This document shows positions 33,746-44,070 of a DNA stretch of 64,000 nt, piece after piece (the stretch's first letter is position 1; each line of letters opens with the position of its first letter). Position numbers and translations under genes: made by a program. Source of the DNA: Rhabditoides inermis (lineage: Eukaryota; Nematoda; Chromadorea; Rhabditida; Rhabditidae). The stretch covers positions 761,501 to 825,500 of the forward strand of contig CAWZYM010000020.1 in assembly GCA_963966185.1 (NCBI GenBank), read 5' to 3'. Under the pieces are notes generated by a model, which saw only the letters and a program-made list of their open reading frames with translations, made no database searches and was not told the DNA's origin.

Positions 33746-34679
33746 GGTCTCGCTTCACTAGGCACACCAACAGTGGAGTGAGTGGAGAAAATGAAGCGGA
33801 AAGTGGAGAGCATTTTCAGGAAGAAAATATTTGCACAAATCAATGTCTGTGTCTTTTTAGACAAATAGAGTGGTGTATACTAATGAAATCCCTAAAGAAA
33901 TGCGATACTAGAGAGACACAACATAAGAGCACGGAACGAAAATTGCACGGAATTTCCGGACAAGACATTGAGAGAAAGAGAGGGAGAGAGAGAGAGAGAG
34001 AGAGAGAGGTGATGAAAACCAAGGTTTCGAAATTTGCGCGCCATTCAAAAATGTATAGAGTTTAGAGGAAAAAGAGGGGTGGACAACGCACAAACGACAT
34101 GTAAAAAGTGAAGTGAAGAAAGTGAATTAAGAAAAACGGAACTCACTTTTGCATCTGCCTGCTTTTTGATGATGAACTTGGGTTTTGCATTATTCACTGC
34201 TTTCTCTCTCTTCTGTAGAGCCGCCAACCGTTGTCTCTCACCTGAAAATAAAATACTCCCAAAACCACGCAAGACTTGTGAGAGTTGTCTCGCGCAAAGA
34301 GAAATCCCCACAGATTTATTCTTTCGTAGGCAACATTCAGCATTCAACATTTCACACTTTCAGACATGTGTACAAGTGCGCGTTGCATAGTTGTCATGAC
34401 TAGGTTTATAAGGTATATTCTTTCTTTGCGGGTTGGAATCACAGGAAACTAATCCGTAGCCTCGTGTCTCACACTTACTCTTGTCTCCCCTCTCTCATTC
34501 TTTTCTTCCTGCAAACCACACAACAGCTGACATTGCGGAAGAAGAATTCATAGCTTGAAAATGCTACACATGATCAAGATGAAATAAACAAATATAAAAT
34601 AGTATACCTGGCAACTGATTTAGGTCGGCTAGGTTGATCTTGCCGAGACCTAATGAGACTCCGCGCGCCGCAAGCATAA
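29352..34679 (-). CDS. TMEM200-like two-pass membrane protein
   Basis: Core exons: 30335-30436 (first membrane segment, CVVISVGLAMAILGYF), about 30243-30287 (KTIIVDGVETPYFDK), about 30063-30180 (second segment SMQYIGPVLMGVGTFVLII followed by ESRDKH), about 29845-29955, 29710-29815 and 29352-29453, ending ASADDE. The GPVLMGVGTF...ESRDK block matches TMEM200 proteins, whose function is poorly known. An upstream exon at 32200-32311 (ends GEGHTTHEH, phase 0) joins in frame to TVWAACRAV. Two further likely exons at 34147-34241 and 34609-34679 begin with MLAARGVSLGLGKINL just after a TTTCCAG acceptor. Their phase (0) does not fit exon 32200-32311, so either one exon between them was missed or they form a separate small gene. 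The core is firm, the 5' end is tentative. Confidence 0.65.
30437..32199 (-). other. Long repeat-rich intron of the TMEM200-like gene
   Basis: Contains CT/GA arrays (30480-30555, 30845-30970), a (CCCT)n array and AT-rich filler. No gene supported on either strand. Confidence 0.5.
31207..31298. repeat. (CCCT)n tetranucleotide microsatellite
   Basis: About 22 perfect CCCT units, followed by a CT dinucleotide run to about 31335. Confidence 0.96.
33181..33252. repeat. (CTTT)n tetranucleotide microsatellite
   Basis: About 17 tandem CTTT units in AT-rich non-coding sequence of the TMEM200-like region. Confidence 0.96.
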
Positions 34680-34912
34680 CTGGAAATCGATAAATCAAAG
34701 GGTTACCAAAGATCACGGCGACAATAGTAATGGAATTGGAAATGCGGAAAAGGTTGTGTTGGATACTAGCTAACACCAGTGGAGGGAACCAAGGGGGCGG
34801 GGCTTAGGGAGAGAGGAAAAAGGGAGAGTGGCAGTTGGTGGGAAGACCTAGCAGAAGCAGTGAAAAGAATAATATAGACACTGAATATATTGGAGGGGGG
34901 ATATTGGTATGC

Positions 34913-34957
<45 letters not shown>

Positions 34958-35320
34958 GAAGAATGAATCAATGAGAGTTGTTGTCTATCGTAGTAGCTCC
35001 CTATTCGAGTGTAGAAGAGTAGAAGTGGAAGGCTCGAGTCAGAAATAAGGTTTTTGAGGCTTCACTCAGAGGGAGGACCTTATTCCATTATCAGCGTGCT
35101 TTCTCTAGGCAGAAAGAGAGAGGGGAGGGGAGAGAGCGCAGACAGCGAGGGATTACTGGGACAAGCAGCAAGAGACTAGTAGAGCAGCACTAAACACAGA
35201 CTGGAAGCGACAGCAGCGTCTGTTTTCACAACGACTGCCGTTTAGTCGTTTAGAAACTCCAGGAAAGAGAAAGAGTGAGGATAGTTCATACTTCTCTCCC
35301 TCTCTCTGTCAATGTCAATG

Positions 35321-35357
<37 letters not shown>

Positions 35358-35578
35358 TTTCTTCTTCCAGTCTACGCATAACTGATAATATACCAGCTGC
35401 TTTTATCCGATTACTCGCATAGCGCAAAAAGAGTTGTTGTCGTTTTTGAACAACTTAAAACCGATCAATAGTAGAAACATTTATTCAAAGAACCCGTATC
35501 GACACTACTCGATAGAATTACGATGTGAGCACACAATATACAGATATGATGGTCAGTCGATAGTCGATCGATAGTCGA
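34680..35578. other. Spacer between the TMEM200-like 5' exons and Dispatched
   Basis: No supported gene. A GA array lies at 34917-34956 and CT runs near 35325-35352. AATAAA on the minus strand (35480-35485) probably serves the Dispatched-like gene. Confidence 0.5.
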
Positions 35579-36348
35579 TCAATACTTGACGCCTCTGAGT
35601 GGAATGTCGTCCTTCTCGCATTGGCGACAGCGGCGGCGGCTGGGAAGAGTGAAGGAGAGGAGAGGGAGGAAGAGGAAGGTGGAGAAGAGCCAGGAGACAC
35701 ACGTCACCACCACTAGGAACACGCCGACCTGCAGGGGGAGGAGTGAGGGGGGAGGGAGTGAGGGAGGAGAGAGAGAGAGAGGGGGGGGGGGGGGGGGAAG
35801 AGAGGGGGAGATAGGGGGAGAGAGGGGGGAGAAAGGGAGAGAGGGAGAGTGAGGTGTACCTGGTAGAAGGCGTGTGTCTTTGTGAATAGCATAGCTATGC
35901 CAGCCAGTAGGGATGACACAGCCGCCAGTCCGACTGGAACGGACGCGTGCGCGGCTGTTGAACGGATTCTGGAAACGTATGTAATGACCACACTCTCTTA
36001 GCTCATTAGTAACAGAAATATTAACTCAACCAATACCATTCCAGTACCCTTGAGCAAGGCGGGGAATAGCTCATTGAGAACGCTGTCTTCCTAGCCCGCG
36101 GAGGTACTATTGATAATGGAAGGAAAGGAACACCCGGAGCCCCACTATCGTCTATAATGGTATCTAATCTAATTCTAATGGATTATGGAAAGGAAATCGA
36201 ATGATTATCGACTGAATATCGATCTAATATCGACTTTCGACCTTCGACCCTACCATCCCCGTTGCTAAACTGTGTTTCTCCCAGCGCTTAGACCTAGTGG
36301 TGTACCGTATGCACTTGTTGTATAGTCAGGATATAGCGATTCTGGATA

Positions 36349-36393
<45 letters not shown>

Positions 36394-38297
36394 CATTCCA
36401 AACGACACGTCATTACTGCCTGTCTCACTGGCCAGCGATTGATTACAACGTCAGTGTCTCACTAGATTCTCATTCTTGATAAGCGCCCCGCGTGGAGCGC
36501 GCCGCAAACCCGGCGCGAGTTGGTCGCTTGTGCGATCGGCACTCGCAGCGATTGATGGTCTCTCGAACAACTGCGGCAGCGAACGGCGGCGTATGACCCC
36601 GCAGTGTTCCCCGAAAGGGCGCGAGTGCTCTCTGCAGCCGCGAGGTGCTTCTACTATAGGGGCCGGGACTCATGTGGCGAACCCATATGAGTCCCGGCCC
36701 CTACTGTAGAAGCGTTTCGCGGCTGTAGGATCCCGGGAAGGTGCCCACTCCGCCTCGCTGGCTAATTTTTGACAACCGCTCTGACGAGAGCGGAACGAGC
36801 ACTGAATTCTCATTATAGCCTGCGCCAGAGCAATATCTTTTGATTTCGATCTACCTCGCTTGCAGTTCGAAAAACGGTGCCATAACCGCCTGCCTCTTTT
36901 GTTTTGCGCACTATTGCCGAGAGCTGACTCTCCGTCTTCTTCTGATCTACCCCAGCGCGCGCAACTTATTGCGTAGAACTATATAAGCGTTCCGTACAAA
37001 ACTTTCCCTTCCTTTTTTCGGAACAAAAGACGCAGATGAAATTGTGAGCCATAACTTGAGCCAAAATTCATTTTATGACATCATTATGACATCATTGCAC
37101 ACACTAAGAATATAGTTATCAACTGTGTCTGACCTGTGCACGGGGCATCCCTCGCTGGGTATGGCGGCTCCATAGTGTAGAGTGTAGTCGAATGACAGAC
37201 CAACCACCAGAACAAGGATCACCGCCTCCAGAACACCCACCTGCCCGGAACGAAGTAAACAACGTGTAAACAACGCTTAAACAACATGTAAACAACGACT
37301 CACCACCCATCCCAGCAAGACCACAGTGCCCACTGCGCATACGATCACACAGGCACAGCAGACGACTGCCGGGATACCCTGCCATCTGAAAGAAGGAACG
37401 TCTCCCTCTTCTCCCCCCTCTCTCTCTCTCCCCTCTCCCTCTCTTCCCTCTCTCTCTCCCACTCATTCCCGCATACCTCAACTGCATTATGGCGAACAGC
37501 GTTACTACGACTAGTGAGACGATCACCTGAAAGAAAAGGTAAGAGAGAGAGAGGGGAGAGAGAGAGGGAGAGAGAGAGGGGGGAGAGAGAGAGACGCACC
37601 GAGTACTGGCAGTCAGAGACGATACTCCTCTGTAGGTCGAACCAGCGCGCCATCAGATGCCATTCGGTCGTCCACCATCCGCCCAGGTCTGCAAACACAC
37701 ATCTTTCCCTCTATAGGCCGTCCCCCCGGTTCATCGTACGGCAGTTCCCTTTCCGAATATTCACCAGACACCTTTCGATGGCATTATCGCTAGTCCAAGT
37801 TCATTCGGCAGCAGTGATTTTTCGCTTGGCGGTCTCATTTCGCTTTCTTTGCAGCGCAGGCTGATGACTTCATTAGAATGATAAATTAGATGCGAATGCG
37901 CCAACGAGAGCGGTCGGTTTTAGAAATAACTCCGTTCGGAACAGGTCAAATAGTTTGCCCGTTTCACAGTAGATTCCCAGAAGTATTCCCTACAAACGCT
38001 TGTTTTCCGATTTTTGATATCTATAAAACTAAATTGTATAACAATCGATAGCGCCTAAAACCGTGTATTCCTATAGTGACAAACTATTTTAGAAATAACT
38101 TCCTTCGGAATTGAGCTAGAGGGCTGAAATTTGGATATGTTGTGTAAAAGACCTATTCCAAGGGTCGCTTGTTTTTGCCGTTGAAACTGCATGTTTTTCT
38201 CGTCATCTCCTCATTGTCTGGTTCGATCGGCGATAATGCCGTACGATGAAAATGGGGATGGCCTATATCTCCCTTCTATACCTCTCCATCACTCACA

Positions 38298-38328
<31 letters not shown>

Positions 38329-38707
38329 ACACCTGTCCGTAGATGCTCATCGAACAGCGCCATCGACGCGGAGAGGTTGCGGAATCGGTGAGAATAGCGG
38401 AGCTTCGTTGGGAGTAGAGCAGTGTACCTGCACAGAGCCTCTCTCATTCTCTCTCTCTCTCTCTTTCTCACTTTCTCTCTCTCCCTCTCTCTCTCTCTCT
38501 CCTTCTCTCCCTCCCTCCCTCTCTCCCACCCACTCACCCGACCAGGGCGAAGTTGTCGGCGTCGAATATGGGCGTGTCGTTGTACTGTGTGAATATGTAG
38601 CTGGTGGAGTTCCTCAGACAGTAGTCGAGGTAGACATTCGAGAACAGCGGAGACGACACATTGCAGCACAGAAAGTGCGGCTCGCACGGGTACTTGGATG
38701 ACCTGCG

Positions 38708-38766
<59 letters not shown>

Positions 38767-39292
38767 CTCTTTCTCTCTCTTTCTCTCTCTCTCTTTCTCT
38801 CTTTCTCTCTTTCTCTCTCTCTCTCTCACTCTCTCACCAGTCCAGGAAGTGTTCCGGCCAGAATGGCTCTTCGTGTTGCACGAATGACAGCGAGCGGATC
38901 TGTGTGAGGTGGCGCGCCAGACGACGCACCTGACAGCAATCGATAGTAAATCAAAAAAATCAATACTTGAACGATGTTATTCAGAACTTACTTCGGGAAC
39001 AGTGGCGAGTGAGAAGCGCGGATCGGCAGTGAGATTTGTGACGTCTTCGGGTCTAAAGAGCAGGAGATAGGGATAGAGATAGAGAGAGAGAAAGGGAGAG
39101 AGAGGGGGGAGAGAGAGGGGGGAGAGAGAGGGGGGAGAGAGAGGGGGGAGAAAGAGGGGGAGGGGTTGTACCTGAATGTGCTCCTGCTCTGTATGGGTTG
39201 GATGCCCCAGACGAGTCGCACCGACAGAGGCATCGCGATCTTCCCAGCAACGAACGAGAACAGACGCTCGGCGTGGTTGTCGTACCTGCGAG

Positions 39293-39340
<48 letters not shown>

Positions 39341-42239
39341 CTTCTCTCTCCCCCCTCTCTCTCCCTCTCTCTCTCTCTCCCCTCTCTCTCTCCCTCTCCC
39401 CCTCTATCTCTTCACCCACCACTCATGCAGATTGTCTCCAGTGAACAGCTGCAGTGGGTTGTACTGTGGCAGCGAGAGCTCCGTGAAACAGATCACGCCT
39501 GAATCGATGAAATCAATCAATACTGTCTGACTCTCTTCAATAACCATAGTATATCTCTATCTCTCACCTGCAGATATGACGACAATAGATAGGGAGGCGA
39601 GCCAGACGAGTCTGCCCTGTACCAACACCGACGGCAGCAACTCCTCACAATCAATCGATAAATACATAATCAATCAATATCCCACCTTTACGATGTAGTT
39701 GCGCTGGCCGCGCAGCAGATTCGGGATGTCGGGCAGGCAGGAAAGGTATCTGATGCGGAAGACTAGGCCACGCCCCCGCAAGCCACACCCACCTGCGCTG
39801 TAGGAGCATGAATGCTGGGAGGAAAGTGATGACCAGAAGGTAGTTGATGAGCGTGGTGGCACCAGCGAACAAACCAAAACAGCTGTAAACAAACAGGTAA
39901 ACAAGTGAAAGACAAGTAAACAAACAAGTAAACCCACCGGAATACGATGACGTTGCTCATGACGTTAACGAAGAATGGGACGGCAGTGGAGAAAGAGGTG
40001 AGGAACATGGTGGCACCACAGTGGGAGAGCGCCTGAGGGAAGAGACTCTCTCTCCCCCCCCTCTCTCTTCCTCTCTCTCTCCCTCTCTATCTCTATCTCC
40101 CTCTACCCCCCCCCCTCTCTCTTCCTCCATCCATACCTCATGAAACGAGTCCTTATCGAGTTTCTCCGGGAAGTGTGAGTGCAGTAGGAACGCGTCATCA
40201 GTGCCCACCTGACATATCAAACAATCAATCGATAATCAATCAATAACTCACAGCTATCAGTAGCACGAACACTACGAGATTGAGTAGCGGAAAGTCTTGC
40301 GAGAACAGACTGTAGACACCGAGCGCGCCTAAAGAGGTAAACAAGTAAACAAATATATAAGTAAACAAATAAGTGAAATAAACAATGAGGGTTTTTCAAA
40401 GTAAATAGAAGATCAGTTAGTAGAACATAATAGCTAGATACGTAACGGAATCCTGTTTCGACCCTTTAACCTGCAGACAGGCTTACAAGTAGAATTACTT
40501 AAAGACTAGTTGACTACTAAAAGTACTATCTGATAGCGACCACTGCGGGGGGTCTACTGCCTGCTGAGGCATCAGTGCAGGACCGCAGTGGTGAACAAGC
40601 AAACAAGTAAACAACTCACCCATCACACTCATCGCGAGTGTAGCCATGACAGCCACGGCATAGAGGGGCGAGCGAGAGTGGAGGCATATGCAGAAGAAGA
40701 CGAGGCTGGAGTGTTTTGTTTTCATGTATACATGTTTGTTTATTTGTTTACATGTTTGTTTACTTGTTTACTTGTTTGTTAACTTGTGTTTACCCGACCC
40801 ACCTAGCGGATAGGAGTGAGAAGAACGAGTCGCGGGTCGCCGCCGGCACGAGTCGATCTCGTTTCACATCCAGAAGGAGACCTGCAGCAGAGGTCACACT
40901 CAACATCTCCTGGAAGACCTCCACAAAAATCTTTGCAAGGTTGCGCACCCTCAGAAAGATCTTCAGAATATGACTTTCTGTATCACAAAGGGGCTTTTTT
41001 GTTCATAATCGAGTCTGACCTCGCTTTTATGGTGAAGGTAAGGTGACACATTCAACGAAATGCTTTTCCGTCGTTGTCACCGTCTGTTTTCGGACGTGCA
41101 TACGTCTACCTCATCGATTTAAACGTAAACCATCACATTCTCGGTGCAAAAAGGTGTTTTCTCAATCGCATCCCATTCTTTGATCCCCGATTTCCGTCCA
41201 TTCCGCGCAGCGCAGACACAACAATGAAATTGAAATGACCCCCCCCCCTCCTCTCTCTTCCCCCCTGTAAACCCGTTTCCCCGCCCCCCTCTCATCTAGT
41301 TTGCGAACATACAACACACAGGTACACGTAATGCAAATATATACTCATGCAGTATTCTCTTTGAATCACCCTTGTCACGATTCATGAACTGGCAGTTGGC
41401 AGAACTGATAAAGCAAGGCTTTTCGATTTGAATCTTGGGAATCCACAATTTATCGCTGCAGGAATGTAGACACAAAAACATATCATAAAGTTTTGATTTT
41501 GATTTGCCAGATTTTGTGATGCAAATACCTGCACGCGTCACCGAATGATCACATATCCCTACTGATGGGATTGCGCATTCATCAAACTAGACGCCATAGC
41601 TCACTCGCATTTGCATGCCCTTGTGTATTTATCGATTGATAGGTATTGTCGTAAACGGTTGGCCGGAAATTGAGGGAGGGGATTTCGGTGTGTGGATTCG
41701 GAGCGCCCGGATTACAGCAAGGTCAGGGTCGGCGGCAATGAAACGTATCCGGCAGCGAAACGTGCCATTACCTCCTCCACCCCTAACAAGAACTATGCAA
41801 AAACTGTGTGTCCACTCCTTCACAATCGATCTACCGAGGATGAAAGTGAGCGTTGCTCTCACTCACTCTCACTCACTCTCACTCACTCGCAACTAGGTCA
41901 CAACTATCACAATCGCCACTCAAGCGAGTGTGTGTCCTCCCCGCCTCGGAAACTCGTATCTCTACAAAACCGTACAAACTGGTACACATTTGTAGATCAA
42001 TAACAGAGATCACATTGGGTAGATCAACCGGTATCGACTGCATAAAACGCGCGCGTGTGTGGGAACGGCGGCGGAGGTCCCTCTTTTTGTGGGATCGATT
42101 CGGTGGAAGAGATGCGAATCTGGATTCCTAGCCCGCTATTCCTAGCCAGTCCATATTCTCTCGTCTCTTTCCTATTAGAATTTCACGTCACAAGTGCCCT
42201 CGGGCCATTCGCACCGGTCAAAGGGTGATCCAACCCGAG

Positions 42240-42284
<45 letters not shown>

Positions 42285-43715
42285 AGAGAGAGAGAGAGAC
42301 CGGTCGAAGATAATAGTATGCGAAACGGGATCCCTCTGATCTTGATTCAATCATTCAATCCAATTACATCAAAGTTGCAACAAGTAAAAAAACTTGGACG
42401 TGGAACCGCAACACAGTCTCATCCAAATCCAGGCAGTAAAAAGTATGCCCAATCCACACCCGTCCCAGATTTGTGAGCGCAACGATTGGGATCTATCAAT
42501 TTGACAGCAACATGCAACACAAACACTCACCCTTCAGTACAATTCCGTTCTCATCCGTGTACTTGACGATCGCCTCCTCTAGTCGATCGTACACCTCAAG
42601 GGATAGACCGATACCTTGCGTCGCGTAGCTAAAAGGACCATCAGTAAACAGCAACACCACGAAAACGTACCCGGTCATGGTGAAGACTGGCAGGAACGTA
42701 TTCAGATGGAAGGGCGTCTGTCCGAGGTCCATGGGAAGAATGCGGTAGAACAAATCGGTGATCATCTGTTTCGAGCACGCCTCGGGCACAACGCCGCATT
42801 TGCCTGGACAGGTGTGTTCGATGCATTGGAAGGACCACCCACAGTGCTTGTCTCCATTCGCCGCACACTCCGCGCCACACACAATGTCTTCCCTGTGAGC
42901 CGCGCACTTCATCACCACATTCCGAGTATGCTCCACCGCCTGAAGACGAGGTTGTTTACTTGTTTACTACTTGTTTACTCACCTTCTCGTTGAGTTCCGT
43001 GCAGTTCACAGCAAAGTCCGGCGAGAGACACGCGGCAAAGTTGGAGATATGCCACACATTCCTAAAATACATTGTAAATAAGACAACGTGAGATGCAAAC
43101 CTGTAGGGAGTGACGCTATCAAAAGCGGCCAGTTCCTTGGCTATAGTCGGACCCAGCTGGCACACCTTATCCAGAAACGACATTTCGAAAATGTGCTCGA
43201 TCGAAGGTAGCTCAATCACCATTTGCGACAGGTGATTCACTGAATCGAAACGTAAAATCAATAACTCAATACTCGTCTCACTGAGTGGAATAGGGGCGTC
43301 GTAGCAGGGCACATTCTGGAACGCGGAGAGCAGCGCGTCGCCCCAGCTGCGCCTGCTCCGTGCCGTCGGAGCAGTCGAGTCCGCCGGCGGAGCAGCCTGC
43401 TCCTTCTCCTTCTCCCTCGTCGCATTCTCCAGCTTCACTCGATTCGTCTGTGTCAACTTATACGACAGTCGCTGCCACGCTAATCGCTGTCCCGAATACG
43501 GCGTATCCGCCGTGTCAAAACCCTGAACATCATTTGAATATGCTATTTCTTTTCGATTGCCTACTCACAATCTCGGCATTCGGACTGATCCCAACCGGGA
43601 AGAAATGCAGTCCGATCAGTGGGAGGACGACAGTGACGAAAATCGATAGAATCAATATCAGACCCGGAAATCTGTAGAGGAAATACGCATACTCTCTCGT
43701 GGCGGTCCGCCACAT
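35579..43715 (-). CDS. che-14-like: Dispatched-family RND transporter (CHE-14/PTD-like)
   Basis: About twenty-five short exons. The start at 43715 gives MWRTATREYAYFLYRFPG followed by the first membrane segment. A large extracellular loop follows with YSGQRLAWQRL (43490) and a Cys-rich block (CSKQM, GKCGVVPEAC, about 42760-42930). The sterol-sensing-like half runs from 40880 to 39790: LLLDVKRDRLVPAATRDS, then LNLVVFVLLIAVGTDDAF with the conserved Gly-x-x-x-Asp-Asp type acidic pair (about 40200), then a FLTSFSTAVPFFVN helix. The second half has SLPQYNPLQLFTGDN, LSVRLVWGIQP (typical Dispatched VWG motif), a Cys-rich loop (38540-38690), VVGLSFDYTLHYGA with the second acidic helix (37160), and a C-terminal basic tail ending at 35579. 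Dispatched proteins release lipid-modified cargo; C. elegans CHE-14 works in apical secretion. Two introns (35970-37130 and 40882-42532) are unusually long. Confidence 0.9.
35764..35865. repeat. Purine-rich array with a long G run in a Dispatched intron
   Basis: GA repeat with an uninterrupted run of about 17 G (near 35780-35798), then GAGAGGGGGA units. The G run could form a quadruplex. It lies directly downstream of the donor of the penultimate Dispatched exon. Confidence 0.85.
36352..36389. repeat. (ATTG)n microsatellite
   Basis: About nine tandem ATTG units. Shorter ATTGATTG strings recur in introns across the window (for example 16886-16901, 22316-22337, 25079-25091). Confidence 0.93.
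36632..36728. repeat. Long hairpin: two 46-base arms around a 4-5 base loop
   Basis: The arms (about 36632-36677 and 36682-36728) pair with about seven mismatches or wobbles. The inner 20 bases around GGGGCCGGGACTCAT pair perfectly. It sits in a GC-rich island within the long Dispatched intron. It could be a foldback transposon remnant, or the stem of a structured RNA; it is long for an animal pre-miRNA but of the right type. Confidence 0.8.
36761..36795 (+). ncRNA. Candidate Sm-site plus 3' stem-loop (snRNA-like), unproven
   Basis: AATTTTTGA (36763-36771) resembles an Sm-protein binding site, and it is followed at once by a perfect 7-bp hairpin, CCGCTCT-GACG-AGAGCGG. This order (stem, Sm site, terminal hairpin) is that of spliceosomal, spliced-leader and nematode SmY RNAs. 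I could not match the upstream bases to U1, U2, U4, U5 or a known spliced leader. It may be a decayed snRNA pseudogene, an unrecognised Sm RNA, or chance. Confidence 0.25.
37918..38185. repeat. Diverged tandem duplication of about 170 bp
   Basis: Two copies start with TTTTAGAAATAACT followed by a near-identical TTCGGAA block (37918 and 38087) and both contain a GCTTGTTTT-CCG-type block about 85-95 bases on. They lie in a Dispatched intron and code for nothing. Confidence 0.55.
38708..38835. repeat. (CT)n and CTTT-interrupted array in Dispatched intron
   Basis: About 54 bp of pure CT followed by a CTCTCTTT-type compound repeat, between two Dispatched exons. Similar CT arrays lie at 38297-38330, 38447-38525 and 39296-39410. 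Confidence 0.92.
40892..41020. mobile_element. Short TIR element copy A (intron of Dispatched)
   Basis: Ends read GGTCACACTC and GAGTCTGACC, an inverted repeat with one mismatch. Interior blocks (TGCGCACCCTCA, TCAGAAAGATCT, AAAGGGGCTTTT) are shared with 51076-51197. The element lies about 10 bases from the 3' splice site of the long Dispatched intron, so it supplies the polypyrimidine/branch region of that intron on the minus strand. Confidence 0.65.
42241..42300. repeat. (GA)n microsatellite in the long Dispatched intron
   Basis: GA run of about 60 bp with one GGGAGGGA interruption. Confidence 0.92.
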
Positions 43716-44070
43716 TCGCAGCGTGAGAGGAGAGAGAGTGAGCGGGCAAGGGGCGGGGCCGGATCACGTATACCCCCAGGGGTGAAAGTGAGAGTGAGCG
43801 GCGCGTGGACAGGACTAGACATCCAGACAGGTATATTGATACAATCCCCGGTCAGACATCATTTATCTCTCCGTGAAAAGAAAAGAATACACATACAAAT
43901 CTATAGCTACCGCCTATCCTCGTCACTATCGGCTAGGGAAAATGTACAAATGAATACACCGGATCTCTAGGAGACTGTCAGTCTCCTCCAAAAACATATA
44001 GCCAGAATCACTAAGAGGTTCGTAGAGCTCATATGTAAATGTGCGTAGAATCAGCTGATCGCACGTCTTC

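Noticed and set aside
36470..36720. tRNA or U1/U2/U4/U5 gene in the GC-rich island
   Set aside because: No TTCGAATCC-type T-loop with paired arms, and none of the diagnostic U RNA sequences; only the Sm-like site and hairpin remain, reported as a weak candidate.
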